Origin: Rhodanobacter sp.
GTDB taxonomy: Bacteria > Pseudomonadota > Gammaproteobacteria > Xanthomonadales > Rhodanobacteraceae
Direction of reading: 5' to 3'
Assembly: GCA_004298045.1 (NCBI GenBank)
Contig: SCRM01000005.1
Location: 225,126-289,125 of the forward strand
DNA length: 64,000 nucleotides
The notes beneath the pieces were generated by a model that saw only the letters and a list, made by a program, of their open reading frames with translations, was not told the DNA's origin and did not search any database. The position numbers were made by a program, and so were the translations under genes. Positions 1-9,297 of this stretch are shown here, piece by piece (position 1 is the first letter of the stretch; each line of letters opens with the position of its first letter).

Positions 1-2
1 GC

Positions 3-1160
3 GAGATCAAGGACGACGAATACAAGGCGTTCTACAAATCGCTCGGCCACGATTTCAACGACCCGCTGGCGTGGACGCACAACCGCGTCGAGGGCAGCCA
101 GAGCTTCACCACGTTGCTCTACATTCCGGCGCAGCCGCCGTTCGACTGGATGATGGGCGGGCGCGACGAGCGCAAGGGGCTCAAGCTCTACATCAAGCGC
201 GTTTTCATCATGGACGCGGCCAAGGAGCTGTTGCCGAACTACCTGCGCTTTGTCAGCGGCGTGGTGGATGCCGATGACCTGCCGCTCAACGTCAGTCGCG
301 AAATCCTGCAGCACAACCGCCAGCTCGAGCGCATCAAGGGTGCGTGCGTGAAGCGCGTGCTCGACCTGATCGAAAAGCTGGCGAAGGATGAGCCGGAAAA
401 ATTCGCCACCTTCCTCAAGGCCTTCGGCAACACCCTGAAAGAAGGCATCAGCGAGGACACCGCCAACCGCGACCGCATTGCCAAGCTGCTGCGCTTCGCC
501 TCGACCAAGGGCGATGGCGCCAAGCAGAGCGTGTCGCTCGACGATTACATCGGCCGCATGGCAGTGGGCCAGGACACCATCTGGTACATCACCGCCGACA
601 CCTACGCCGCCGCCGTCGGCAGCCCGCAGCTCGAAGCGTTCAAGGCCAAGGGCATCGAGGTGCTCTTGATGTTCGACCGCATCGACGAGTGGATGGTCGG
701 CTACCTCAGCGAGTACGAGGGCAAGAAACTGCACAACGTCGCCAAGGGCGAACTGCCGCTCGACGAGGGCGAAAAGAAGCAGCAGGAGGAGGCCGCGAAA
801 GCCGCCGAACCGTTGCTCAAGAAGCTCAAGGAGCTGCTTGGCGACCAGGTTGGCGAGGTCAAGGTTTCCGCCCGCCTCACCGATTCACCGTCTTGCCTGG
901 CGCTGTCCGATTACGAGATGGCGCCGCATTTGGCGCGCCTGCTGCGCGAGGCCGGGCAGGAGATGCCGGCGACCAAGCCCACGCTGGAGATCAACCCGCA
1001 ACATGCCCTGCTCAAGCGGGTCGAAACCGAAACCGACGAGGCAAAAGCCAAGGATCTCGCCAGCCTGCTGCTCGAACAGGCGGAGATTGCCGCCGGCGCG
1101 CAACTCGCCGATCCAGCCGCGTTCGTACAGCGGTTGAACCGCGTGTTGCTTGGTGGCTGA
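3..1160 (+). CDS. htpG: Chaperone protein HtpG (Hsp90), 5' truncated by window edge
   Basis: Frame 3 is open from the window start (EIKDDEYKAFYKSLGHDFNDPLAWTHNRVEGSQSFTTLLYIPAQPPFD...); HtpG middle/C-terminal motifs such as RVFIMDAAKELLPNYLRFVSGVVDADDLPLNVSREILQ. Confidence 0.98.
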   Translation, partial: EIKDDEYKAFYKSLGHDFNDPLAWTHNRVEGSQSFTTLLYIPAQPPFDWMMGGRDERKGLKLYIKRVFIMDAAKELLPNYLRFVSGVVDADDLPLNVSREILQHNRQLERIKGACVKRVLDLIEKLAKDEPEKFATFLKAFGNTLKEGISEDTANRDRIAKLLRFASTKGDGAKQSVSLDDYIGRMAVGQDTIWYITADTYAAAVGSPQLEAFKAKGIEVLLMFDRIDEWMVGYLSEYEGKKLHNVAKGELPLDEGEKKQQEEAAKAAEPLLKKLKELLGDQVGEVKVSARLTDSPSCLALSDYEMAPHLARLLREAGQEMPATKPTLEINPQHALLKRVETETDEAKAKDLASLLLEQAEIAAGAQLADPAAFVQRLNRVLLGG

Positions 1161-1347
1161 GGAGCCGGGATTGGGGATGGGAGATGCGGGATTCGGCAGG
1201 AATCCCGGCTCCGTTGCAGGTTGCTGCAGCCTGGCGACATCTCGCTGAACCAAGTCGGGACAAACCCCGATCCGCCGGGAAGCGAGTAGGGGTCTTTTCC
1301 GAATCCCGAATCCCCCATCCCGGCCTGCAGGATTGCGGTGCGGCGAG

Positions 1348-1905
1348 TCAGCGGTTGCGTTCGACCGGGTTCGCCGCCGGCGTGCTGGCCGGTTGCGGCA
1401 TGGCGGCGGGCTGTGGCATGTGGTTGGTTTGCCGCCAGGCGGGGGCATTGAAGTCGCGCGGCGCGCGATGCAACCAGCGCTGGCGGTGATCCTGGCTGAC
1501 CAGCGCGAGGCGGTGGCCGTCCTGGTGCGACCAGAACCACGAGCCCATCGGCACCGGTTGCGCGGAAACGTAGCGGAACGAGGTGTCGTAGCCGCCGGCG
1601 TCGTTGCGGATGGCCTGCAGTGCCACGTTCATCACGAACTGGCTGGCGATCGGTTTGCCGTGCTTGTCGGTGGCGGGCTTGCTGATCATTTCGGCGAGGT
1701 TTTTGCGCAGCAGCCGGTCGAGTGCCGGCGGCAACGCGTAGGCGGGCGAGGCGGAGGTGATCCTGCCGTGCGCATCCACCTGAATCAGCACCGGCTCGAC
1801 GCGCGGAGTAAATGCATTGAGCGACATGGAGTCGCCGGCGGCCGCGGTGGCGGCGCCCAGGCCGAGCAGCGCGGCCATGCAAGCCACAGGGAATCGGTTG
1901 CGCAT
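1348..1905 (-). CDS. Secreted hypothetical protein
   Basis: ORF with signal-peptide-like N-terminus MRNRFPVACMAALLGLGAATAAAG; start trimmed from the longer ORF. Confidence 0.6.
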   Translation of the reverse strand: MRNRFPVACMAALLGLGAATAAAGDSMSLNAFTPRVEPVLIQVDAHGRITSASPAYALPPALDRLLRKNLAEMISKPATDKHGKPIASQFVMNVALQAIRNDAGGYDTSFRYVSAQPVPMGSWFWSHQDGHRLALVSQDHRQRWLHRAPRDFNAPAWRQTNHMPQPAAMPQPASTPAANPVERNR

Positions 1906-1954
1906 AGCGTTCTTCCTCACTTCGGTGTCGCTGCAGCGGGTCGTGGTGCTGGGC

Positions 1955-2620
1955 TCAACAGCTTGCGCGGCCGCCTTTGAGCGAGCCGCAGGTTTGCAAC
2001 AAGGTGTAACCCCGCACCGGCGGCGGCCTGAGATTTGTCGGTGGCGGACGGTATGGGTGTTCATGGTTGAAGGGTGGGCGATAGCCGCTGTTCCAGCCAC
2101 CAAAGTAGGCCGGGACGGTCATGTAGTACACCGGCGGTTGCGCCAGGCTGTTCTGATAGGCCGCATTCTGCGCACGCAGCTGAGTGTTTTCGGCGGCCAG
2201 GCGATCGGTTTCCGCGGCCTGTGCAGCCGCTTGTGCCGCTGCCATGGCCTGTTGCTGTTGCGCGCGCGCCGCATCGGCGGCAGCTTGCGCCGCGATGGCG
2301 TCTGCCTGGGCTTGTTTGGCCTTGGCCTCCTGCGCTGCGTTGAACAGCGCCAGGCGCGCGGTGTAGAGCGAATCCAGATGGCGGGCCATGGCCCAGGCCT
2401 TGGCCAGCTGCGGCTGGCCCAGGCGCAGGTAATGGTCGATGGTTTCCGCCGCGCTCGCCTGGTGCAGCAGCTTGCCGTTGCCGTCGTTGCACGGCTGGTC
2501 GGTGTAGGTCACCTGACCGGCCGTCACGCACTTGTAGATGTTCTGCGCGCCGGCCGGGAACGACCACGCCACCAGCGGCGTGGCGATGAGACAGCAGGCG
2601 AAGCGGGTCGGGCTGTTCAT
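1955..2620 (-). CDS. DUF4124-domain-like secreted protein with Ala/Gln-rich coiled coil
   Basis: Signal peptide then QNIYKCVTAGQVTYTDQPC, typical of DUF4124. Confidence 0.75.
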   Translation of the reverse strand: MNSPTRFACCLIATPLVAWSFPAGAQNIYKCVTAGQVTYTDQPCNDGNGKLLHQASAAETIDHYLRLGQPQLAKAWAMARHLDSLYTARLALFNAAQEAKAKQAQADAIAAQAAADAARAQQQQAMAAAQAAAQAAETDRLAAENTQLRAQNAAYQNSLAQPPVYYMTVPAYFGGWNSGYRPPFNHEHPYRPPPTNLRPPPVRGYTLLQTCGSLKGGRASC

Positions 2621-2672
2621 GCCGCGATTATGCCCGTGCACGGGGTTGCCGCAGTGTGAGGCCGGGGAGCTT

Positions 2673-2954
2673 TCAGACGCTCTTGGAGCGGCGTCGCGAC
2701 GGCTTGGCCGCACTGGCGGCAATCAGCGTCTGCAAGTAGGCGATGCCATCTTCTTCCGGAAAAAACGCGACCACTTCGGCCACCGTCAGCTGGTAGCGCT
2801 CGCGCAAGGCAAGAAACTCCACTTTGGCGCGCGCCAACCGTGACTTGGGGTTGACGACAGGCGTTGCGGCGGCAGGCGGTGACGCCGGCTGACTGGTATC
2901 CAGTGCACTCAGCTCGGTCTGGAACTGGTGGAAATCGTAGGGCTTGGAGAGCAT
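2673..2954 (-). CDS. Hypothetical protein
   Basis: ORF MLSKPYDFHQFQTELSALDT... with basic C-terminus. Confidence 0.5.
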   Translation of the reverse strand: MLSKPYDFHQFQTELSALDTSQPASPPAAATPVVNPKSRLARAKVEFLALRERYQLTVAEVVAFFPEEDGIAYLQTLIAASAAKPSRRRSKSV

Positions 2955-2999
2955 GTGACCACGCGTGATGCGAAAACGCGGCCATTGTGGCACAGGCTT

Positions 3000-3584
3000 T
3001 CAGGTGCCGAACCCGCTGGCGGTCGCCTGCATCCGACCGGCTTGCCGCCATTGCTGCAACCCGGCGACCGCCATGGCGACGAACAGCGCGTACAGCACGG
3101 CGGTGATCCGGAGATCCTTGTAGACGTACTCGCCGACGTACACCACGTCGACCACGATCCACAGCCACCACGCTGCGGTGTGACGTTGTGCCTGCCACCA
3201 TTGCGCGACGAGGCTGTACGCGGTGAGCGTGGCGTCCAGCCATGGCAGGGCTGCGTCGGTGTAGTGGCGCATGACGGCGCCAAGCGCGAGCGCACCGAGC
3301 GCGCCGAGCGCGACGTGCCAGGTCGCGCGGCCTGGCGGCAACCGCGCGATGCGCACGCGGCCGTCGGTACCCAGGTGCTGCACCCAACGCACCCAGCCAT
3401 AGCCGATCATCACGCCGAACGCGCCCTGCAGCAGCGCGTCCGAATACAGCTTGGCGTCGACGAATACCCACGCGTAGACCACCACCGACACCAGCCCGAC
3501 CGGCCAGCACGCGGGGTGGCGGCGGGTGGTGAGCCACACGCCCGACGCACTGAGCACCGCGGCGATGAGCTCGACCAGCGTCAC
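3000..3584 (-). CDS. PnuC-family transporter, likely the thiamine-specific PnuT type by riboswitch context
   Basis: Multi-TM protein of PnuC type (GVWLTTRRHPACWPVGLVSVVVYAWVFVDAKLYSDALLQ); adjacent downstream of the TPP-riboswitch-led TonB receptor gene. Confidence 0.85.
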   Translation of the reverse strand: MTLVELIAAVLSASGVWLTTRRHPACWPVGLVSVVVYAWVFVDAKLYSDALLQGAFGVMIGYGWVRWVQHLGTDGRVRIARLPPGRATWHVALGALGALALGAVMRHYTDAALPWLDATLTAYSLVAQWWQAQRHTAAWWLWIVVDVVYVGEYVYKDLRITAVLYALFVAMAVAGLQQWRQAGRMQATASGFGT

Positions 3585-3585
3585 G

Positions 3586-5739
3586 TCACAGGCCGATGGT
3601 GACGGACAGACGCGCCAGGCGCGGCGCGCCGGGGAACAGGTAGCTGTCGCCCCAGGCGCTGCCGGTGTCGCGCCAGTAGCTGTGGTCGAACACGTTGTCG
3701 ACCGCCAGCCGCCAGGTCAGGGTGCGCTCGCCCCAATGGGCGGTGTAGCGCAGCCCGGCGTCGAACACGTTGTAGGCCGGCACGCGCACCCGGCCATCCG
3801 CGGTGGCCACGTTGGGCGACGCATAGCGCCAGCCGCCGAGCAGGGCGAGCTGCGGCAGCATGGGCAGGCTGTAATCCAGATACGTGGCCACCCGCAGGCG
3901 CGGCACGTTGGCCACCTGGTGGCCGTCGTAGGACGGCGTGCCGGTGTTGCGGGCCTCGGCGCGGATCAGGTTGGCGCTGGCATCCAGCCGCAGGTGCGTG
4001 GTGAGCTGCCCGTGCGCACCCAGCTCGATGCCGGTGTGCACCTCTTCGCCGTGCTCGACGAAGGTGTAGCCGGCAGCCGAGTCATCCGGCTGCGCGTACT
4101 GGTAGGGCTGGCGGATGTGGTACAGCGCGGCGCTCAGGTTGAACGCATCGCTGAGTGCGTATTTCACACCGGTTTCGAGCTGACGCGACAGCCGTGGGCC
4201 GAGGATCGCATCCGGATTGCTGGCCCAGTACGGCGCGGCCAGGCCGAGCGACAAGCCTTCGACGTAGCTGGCGTAAACCGTGATGGGCGTGGTGGGCTGC
4301 CACAGCACGGCGGCTTGCGGCAGGGTGCGGCTCATGCGGGTGTTGCGCGTGAGCGTGCTGCTGCTGTCGTAGTCGCGTTCGTTGAGGCGGACGAACCGGT
4401 TGCCGAGGATGGCTTGCCAGTGGGTACCGAAGTGCAGGCGGTCCATGGCGAACAGCGAGTGCTGCCAGCTGGCGAGCCGGCGCGCCGAAGCACCGGGCTG
4501 ATTGGGTGAAGGCGCAAAGTACGGGGGGTTGTTGTCCGCGATGTTGGCGCTGCCGACGTAGTCGTAGACCTCGATGCGGCGGTCGATGGTGCGGCGGAAG
4601 GCGCTGGCGCCGAGGGTCAGGTCATGGCTCACTGCGCCCGTGTCGAAGTGGCCCTGGAGCGTGGCACGCGCCTCGTCCGCCACGCGGGTGTCGTCGGGGC
4701 TGCGGTAGTCATAGATGTCGTAACCACCGTCGGGAGCGAAGTAGGCCCCGGTGGTGAGCAGGTTCGCGCAGGCATCCTGATAGAAGCAGCCGTAGGCGAA
4801 CGCGACGTTGTCCTGGATCACGCCGCGGCTGTGGCCGGCGGCAAGGTTGGCGTTCCAGTCGTCGTTGAACGCGTAGCGGAAGCGGGCGCTGGTGTTGGCG
4901 CTGTGGATGCCCACCGGGAGTTGCCACGGCTCGTAGCCCAGCAGGCGCGTGGGGTCGGGGTGCTGCGGGATGACCGTGCCGCCGAGCAGTTGATAGCCGG
5001 AGACCGAGCGCTGCGCGCTGGTCTGGTAGTCGCTGTCGAGTTCCAGCGTGGCGTTTGGCGCGATCCGCCAATCCGCCGCAAGCGAGTAAAAGTTGCGTCG
5101 GCCATTGGCATGCTGCACGTAGGAGTGGATGTCCTCCCACGCGAGATTGGCGCGCACGCCGAAGCTGGGCGTAAGCCAGGTGCCGACGTCGAGCGCGCCG
5201 TAGCGCGCGCCGTGCGAGTCGGTGCCGAGCGTCACGTCGCGCACCTCGGCCGGCCGCTTGCTGACGTAGTTCACCACGCCGCCGGGTTCCATCACCCCGG
5301 CATCGAGCCCGGCGAGGCCGGAAAGCACCTCCACCTGCTGCTTGTCCTCCAGTGCCACCTTCTGCTCGCCGACCAGGGTGAGACCGTTCAGGCGGTAGCC
5401 GGTGGCGAGGTCGAGCGGATAGCCGCGGATCGAGATGTTCTGGTAGTAGCCCACGGCCGCGTAGTTGTCGCCAAGCGCGGCATCGGTGCGGGCCAGCTCC
5501 GACAAGGTGCGGATCTGGCGATCGTCGATCAGCGCGCGCGGGATCACCGTGACCGAGGCCGGCGTGTCGTGCAGCGGCGCGTTGCCCCAGGTCGCCAGTT
5601 TCGCGTTGTTGCGGTCGGTGTGCGTCGTGGCCTTGACGTGTATGGCGGCCAGGTCGGTGGTTTGCACCTCCGCGGCGCGCGTAGCGGGCGCGAGGGCGGC
5701 GAGCAGGGCAAGCAGCAGGGAAGTACGGGGAAGCGTCAT
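3586..5739 (-). CDS. TonB-dependent receptor, probably for thiamine or a precursor
   Basis: Plug domain (ASVTVIPRALIDDRQIRTLSELARTDA), C-terminal beta barrel (FDHSYWRDTG...PRLARLSVTIGL); located directly downstream of a TPP riboswitch. Confidence 0.92.
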   Translation of the reverse strand: MTLPRTSLLLALLAALAPATRAAEVQTTDLAAIHVKATTHTDRNNAKLATWGNAPLHDTPASVTVIPRALIDDRQIRTLSELARTDAALGDNYAAVGYYQNISIRGYPLDLATGYRLNGLTLVGEQKVALEDKQQVEVLSGLAGLDAGVMEPGGVVNYVSKRPAEVRDVTLGTDSHGARYGALDVGTWLTPSFGVRANLAWEDIHSYVQHANGRRNFYSLAADWRIAPNATLELDSDYQTSAQRSVSGYQLLGGTVIPQHPDPTRLLGYEPWQLPVGIHSANTSARFRYAFNDDWNANLAAGHSRGVIQDNVAFAYGCFYQDACANLLTTGAYFAPDGGYDIYDYRSPDDTRVADEARATLQGHFDTGAVSHDLTLGASAFRRTIDRRIEVYDYVGSANIADNNPPYFAPSPNQPGASARRLASWQHSLFAMDRLHFGTHWQAILGNRFVRLNERDYDSSSTLTRNTRMSRTLPQAAVLWQPTTPITVYASYVEGLSLGLAAPYWASNPDAILGPRLSRQLETGVKYALSDAFNLSAALYHIRQPYQYAQPDDSAAGYTFVEHGEEVHTGIELGAHGQLTTHLRLDASANLIRAEARNTGTPSYDGHQVANVPRLRVATYLDYSLPMLPQLALLGGWRYASPNVATADGRVRVPAYNVFDAGLRYTAHWGERTLTWRLAVDNVFDHSYWRDTGSAWGDSYLFPGAPRLARLSVTIGL

Positions 5740-5818
5740 CGTCGTGGGTCGCCGTGGGAAACGGGCGAAGCGACGATGAACCGCGTGCGCCGGTCGGGCG
5801 CGATCGCGATTCTGGATC

Positions 5819-5893
5819 AAGCTCCCTACGCCGGTTCTAACCGGGTCAGGTTCCAAGGGACTCTCTCAGCCCGGCAACGCCGGGCACCCCCGC
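5819..5893 (-). promoter_or_regulatory. TPP (THI-box) riboswitch
   Basis: Minus strand reads GGGGGTGCCCGGCGTTGCCGGGCTGAGAGAGTCCCTTGGAACCTGACCCGGTTAGAACCGGCGTAGGGAGC, matching the THI-box consensus (CTGAGA; AACCTGA.CCGGTTA..ACCGGCGTAGGGA). Confidence 0.95.
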
Positions 5894-5931
5894 TTCAGCT
5901 GCCAATTAGACCACGAACGAACCAGCTTGCG

Positions 5932-7059
5932 TCAAGCGGCGCGGATGGTTGCCAGTAGACGGCGGCCGTCGGTGCTGCGGAACCAGGCGGCATGGCCGCG
6001 CAGGAAGGTGTCCCACGCCACGTCGGCATGCGCGCGCGAATGCGTGGCGCCGTGGAAGTAATCCACTTCGGAAATGGCGAAATCGACGTGCACGATCGGC
6101 AGCAGCTCGGCGAGCAGGTCGAGATCCGCGCGGGTCAGCGGATGTTCGTCCTGATAACCGGCTATCAGCGCGAATGCCGTACCGGGACGCGCGCGGTTGG
6201 TGCCGGGTTCTAGCCAGGCGATGGCGTTGCGCTCGATCGCGGTGGCGAGGTCGAACAGCGCAAAGGTGCGTGCGGCCAGGCCGAAATCCAGCACGTCGGT
6301 GATGCGGGCGTCGGCGCCGTCGTCGCTCCAGCACAGGTTGGAAACATGCCAGTCGCCGTGTGTCCAGCATCGCGGCTGGGCGCGCAGGCGCGCGGCGGTT
6401 TGCGCGTGTTGCGGCCCGAACACGGCGGCGAGTTCGGCCTGCCACGGACGTCCGGACAGATAGACGGCCAAATCCGGCCGCTGCGTGAGCTGCGCCTGCA
6501 GTGCGGCCACCGGGTCGGCGGCTTCGATCAGTTCACTGCGCGCCACCAGCCGATGGGTGGAGCGCTGGGCGGCGGCGTAGCCGTCCGCAGCGCGGTGGAA
6601 GCGCGCAAGCATGGCGCCGGCGCGGTGCGCGCGGCCAAGATCAGTCAACGGCACCCACGACATGGTGTCGCGATACACGTCGCGGCCGCGGGCCGGTGCG
6701 TGGATTTCGTACACCCAGTCGCACAGCGCGGTGGCGGTGCGGCCGTGGCGGTCGGCAAGCACCGCCGGCACCAGCATGCCGTGGCCGGTGAGCCACGCGG
6801 CGAAGGCGTGTTCCTCACCCAGGCTCACGACGCTGCGTACGCTGCGGTGATGGCGCTTGACGAACACACACCCGCCGCCGGTATCGACCAGTGCGGCGCT
6901 GGAGAGCGGGCGCGGGCTGTGCCAGACGATATGCCGTGGCGTGCCAAGCGCTGGGTAGGCATCCAGTACCCGGGCCAGCTCGGTCGCCGTCAGTGGCGGC
7001 CAGTCGGGCGGCATGTCGTCGCCGGCAAGGCCGTGGACGTGGTGTTCGGGGAAGCTCAT
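5932..7059 (-). CDS. Aminoglycoside phosphotransferase / choline-kinase-like phosphotransferase
   Basis: Kinase catalytic loop CWTHGDWHVSNLCW and ITDVLDFGLAARTFALFDLATAIER. Confidence 0.8.
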   Translation of the reverse strand: MSFPEHHVHGLAGDDMPPDWPPLTATELARVLDAYPALGTPRHIVWHSPRPLSSAALVDTGGGCVFVKRHHRSVRSVVSLGEEHAFAAWLTGHGMLVPAVLADRHGRTATALCDWVYEIHAPARGRDVYRDTMSWVPLTDLGRAHRAGAMLARFHRAADGYAAAQRSTHRLVARSELIEAADPVAALQAQLTQRPDLAVYLSGRPWQAELAAVFGPQHAQTAARLRAQPRCWTHGDWHVSNLCWSDDGADARITDVLDFGLAARTFALFDLATAIERNAIAWLEPGTNRARPGTAFALIAGYQDEHPLTRADLDLLAELLPIVHVDFAISEVDYFHGATHSRAHADVAWDTFLRGHAAWFRSTDGRRLLATIRAA

Positions 7060-7173
7060 CTGCGCGCAGCATCGACCGGAGGGCGAAGTCGGCATTATCG
7101 CCGAGCCGGCGCGCCGCTTTCGTGCGCCGCCGGCATCGCGTCTAATGCGAGGCTTTCCCGCGCGTGATCGCCG

Positions 7174-8076
7174 ATGTCCGCCTTGGTGCTGCTGTTTGTC
7201 TGTCTTGCGCTTGGCGTGCTGGTGCGCCGTTTTGCGCACCCACCCGAAGGTACGGTGCGCGGCATCAACTGGTGGGTACTGAACGTGGCGCTGCCGGCAC
7301 TGGTGCTCGAGCTGATCCCCAAAGTGCGGCTCGATCCGCAGTTGTGGTTTCTCGTGGTGTCGATGTGGCTGGTGTTTGCCGGTGCATGGTTGGTATTTGG
7401 CTGGCTGGGGCCGCGGCTGGGCTGGTCGCGGCAACGCACGGGCGCGCTGATCCTGGTGTGCGGGCTGGGCAACACCGCGTACATGGGGTACCCGATGATT
7501 GCCGCGTTGCGTGGCGAAGCCGGCTTGTCGCTCGCGGTCGTGGCCGACCAGCTTGGCGCATTCCCGGTGTTGGCTTCGGTGGCGGTAGTGGTGGCCTCGC
7601 TGTATGCCGGGCGCGCGCCGCATGCACGCGTGATCGTGCGGCGCATTCTTACGTTTCCCGCGTTCCTGGCCTTGCTGGTTGGCGTGGTGGCGGGCCGCCT
7701 CGGCGGCTGGCCGGCGTGGCTCGACGGCGTGTTCCACCCGATTGGCGAAACGCTGACGCCACTCGCGCTGTTTTCCGTGGGCATGCAGTTCCGCCTGCGT
7801 GGCAGCCGCGGCCAATGGGGCGCCACCGCGTGGGGCCTGGGGTGGAAACTCGCGGCGGCGCCGGCCGCGTGTTGGGTACTCGGCGTTGCGGCCGGCGTCG
7901 GCGGCATGGTGCTGGTGGCGGGCGTGCTGCAGGCGGCGATGGCACCGATGGTGTCGGCCACGATCCTGGCCGACGAATACGGCCTCGACCCCGAACTGGC
8001 CAACACCGTGCTCGGTCTCGGCATCCTGGTTTCGCTCGTGACGGTGCCGCTGGCCAACGCGTGGCTGGGCACGTGA
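7174..8076 (+). CDS. AEC family transporter (auxin efflux carrier-like permease)
   Basis: INWWVLNVALPALVLELIPKV...GLGNTAYMGYPMIAAL...; ten-TM hydrophobic pattern. Confidence 0.88.
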   Translation: MSALVLLFVCLALGVLVRRFAHPPEGTVRGINWWVLNVALPALVLELIPKVRLDPQLWFLVVSMWLVFAGAWLVFGWLGPRLGWSRQRTGALILVCGLGNTAYMGYPMIAALRGEAGLSLAVVADQLGAFPVLASVAVVVASLYAGRAPHARVIVRRILTFPAFLALLVGVVAGRLGGWPAWLDGVFHPIGETLTPLALFSVGMQFRLRGSRGQWGATAWGLGWKLAAAPAACWVLGVAAGVGGMVLVAGVLQAAMAPMVSATILADEYGLDPELANTVLGLGILVSLVTVPLANAWLGT

Positions 8077-8107
8077 CGACCTCCGTCGGCGTGCGATCAT
8101 GCTGCCG

Positions 8108-8506
8108 ATGAACGAGTACGACGCAAGCACTGGTATCCGTGCCGATCAGTGGTTGTGGGCGGCGCGGCTTTTCAAGACGCGCGGCCTCGCCAAGCAGGCC
8201 ATTGAAGGTGGCAAGGTCACCGTCAATGATGGCGGCTGCAAGCCGGCGAAGCTGGTGCATGTGGGCGACGTGCTGCAGGTGACGCGCGGCGCGGAGCGGC
8301 TGGAAGTCGAGCTGCTGGCGGTGTCCGCGCAACGGGGCCCGGCCAGTGCGGCGCAGGCGCTCTACCGCGAAAGCGCGGCCAGCGTGCAGGCGCGCGCGTT
8401 GCGCCGTGAGGAGCAGCGCCTGATCGGCCGCCAGGCGCCGCCGCGGCGGCCGGACAAGCACGCGCGTCGACGGTTGCGCGACCTCAAGGATCAATCGGCG
8501 CCGTGA
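8108..8506 (+). CDS. hslR: Heat shock protein 15, RNA-binding S4 domain protein
   Basis: IRADQWLWAARLFKTRGLAKQAIEGGKVTVNDGGCKPAKLVHVGDVLQV; basic C-terminus. Confidence 0.92.
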   Translation: MNEYDASTGIRADQWLWAARLFKTRGLAKQAIEGGKVTVNDGGCKPAKLVHVGDVLQVTRGAERLEVELLAVSAQRGPASAAQALYRESAASVQARALRREEQRLIGRQAPPRRPDKHARRRLRDLKDQSAP

Positions 8507-8620
8507 TCGGATGCCTGCGCGCGGCAGCTGAGCACTGCATCCCAGTTTGTGTGCGCGGGACGTCTCACCATCCAGCCATCAACCCGCCGTACGCGGCGGC
8601 GGGCCTATGGGAGGTGGGCG

Positions 8621-9181
8621 ATGAACAGCACCGGCTTTTTGCGCAAGCTCCTGGGAAGCATGGGAAACCCGGCCGCACCGGCCACAGTGTGGCGAAAGAC
8701 ACTTGCCGACACGCGCGTGCTGGTGGTGGACGACTCGCCCACGATCTGCGCCGTGCTGGGCCGCATGCTGGAACAGGACGGCTACGCGGTGCACAAGGCG
8801 GTCGATGGCGAGCAGGCGATCGAGCTGGCCGTCGCGGGCCAGCCGGGGCTGATCTTTCTCGATATCGTGCTGCCGGGCGTGAACGGCTTTGCGGTGCTGC
8901 GCACGTTGCGGCACGCACCGCAAACCGCGCACATTCCGATCGTGATGATGAGCGGCAACCCGCAGGCGACCGAGCAGTTCTACGTGCAGCGTTTTGGTGC
9001 CGACGACTTCATCAAGAAGCCGTTCGGTCGCTCGGCGGTGCAGGCCAGCATTGACACCCTGGTGCGCGCCGGGCGCTTGCCGGCAAGGCCGGACGAGGTG
9101 GTGGCCATGGCTGCCGGTGTCCTGCAGCCCGCTGCAACCGACGCTCCTTCCGAGTCGAACCTGCTGGTGCATCACGGCTGA
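8621..9181 (+). CDS. CheY-like single-domain response regulator
   Basis: REC motifs VLVVDDSPTICAVLG, LIFLDIVLPGVNGF, PIVMMSGN, KKPFG. Confidence 0.9.
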   Translation: MNSTGFLRKLLGSMGNPAAPATVWRKTLADTRVLVVDDSPTICAVLGRMLEQDGYAVHKAVDGEQAIELAVAGQPGLIFLDIVLPGVNGFAVLRTLRHAPQTAHIPIVMMSGNPQATEQFYVQRFGADDFIKKPFGRSAVQASIDTLVRAGRLPARPDEVVAMAAGVLQPAATDAPSESNLLVHHG

Positions 9182-9297
9182 TCCGGGTAGCCGCCCGGCG
9201 CACCGCCCGTTTTCGTCACCCACGCCTGCTTGCGCTGGCACGCGGTGCCGGTGACACTCCGCCCATGTCGCCACGGGAAGCGGCAGGGGGCAGGAGC

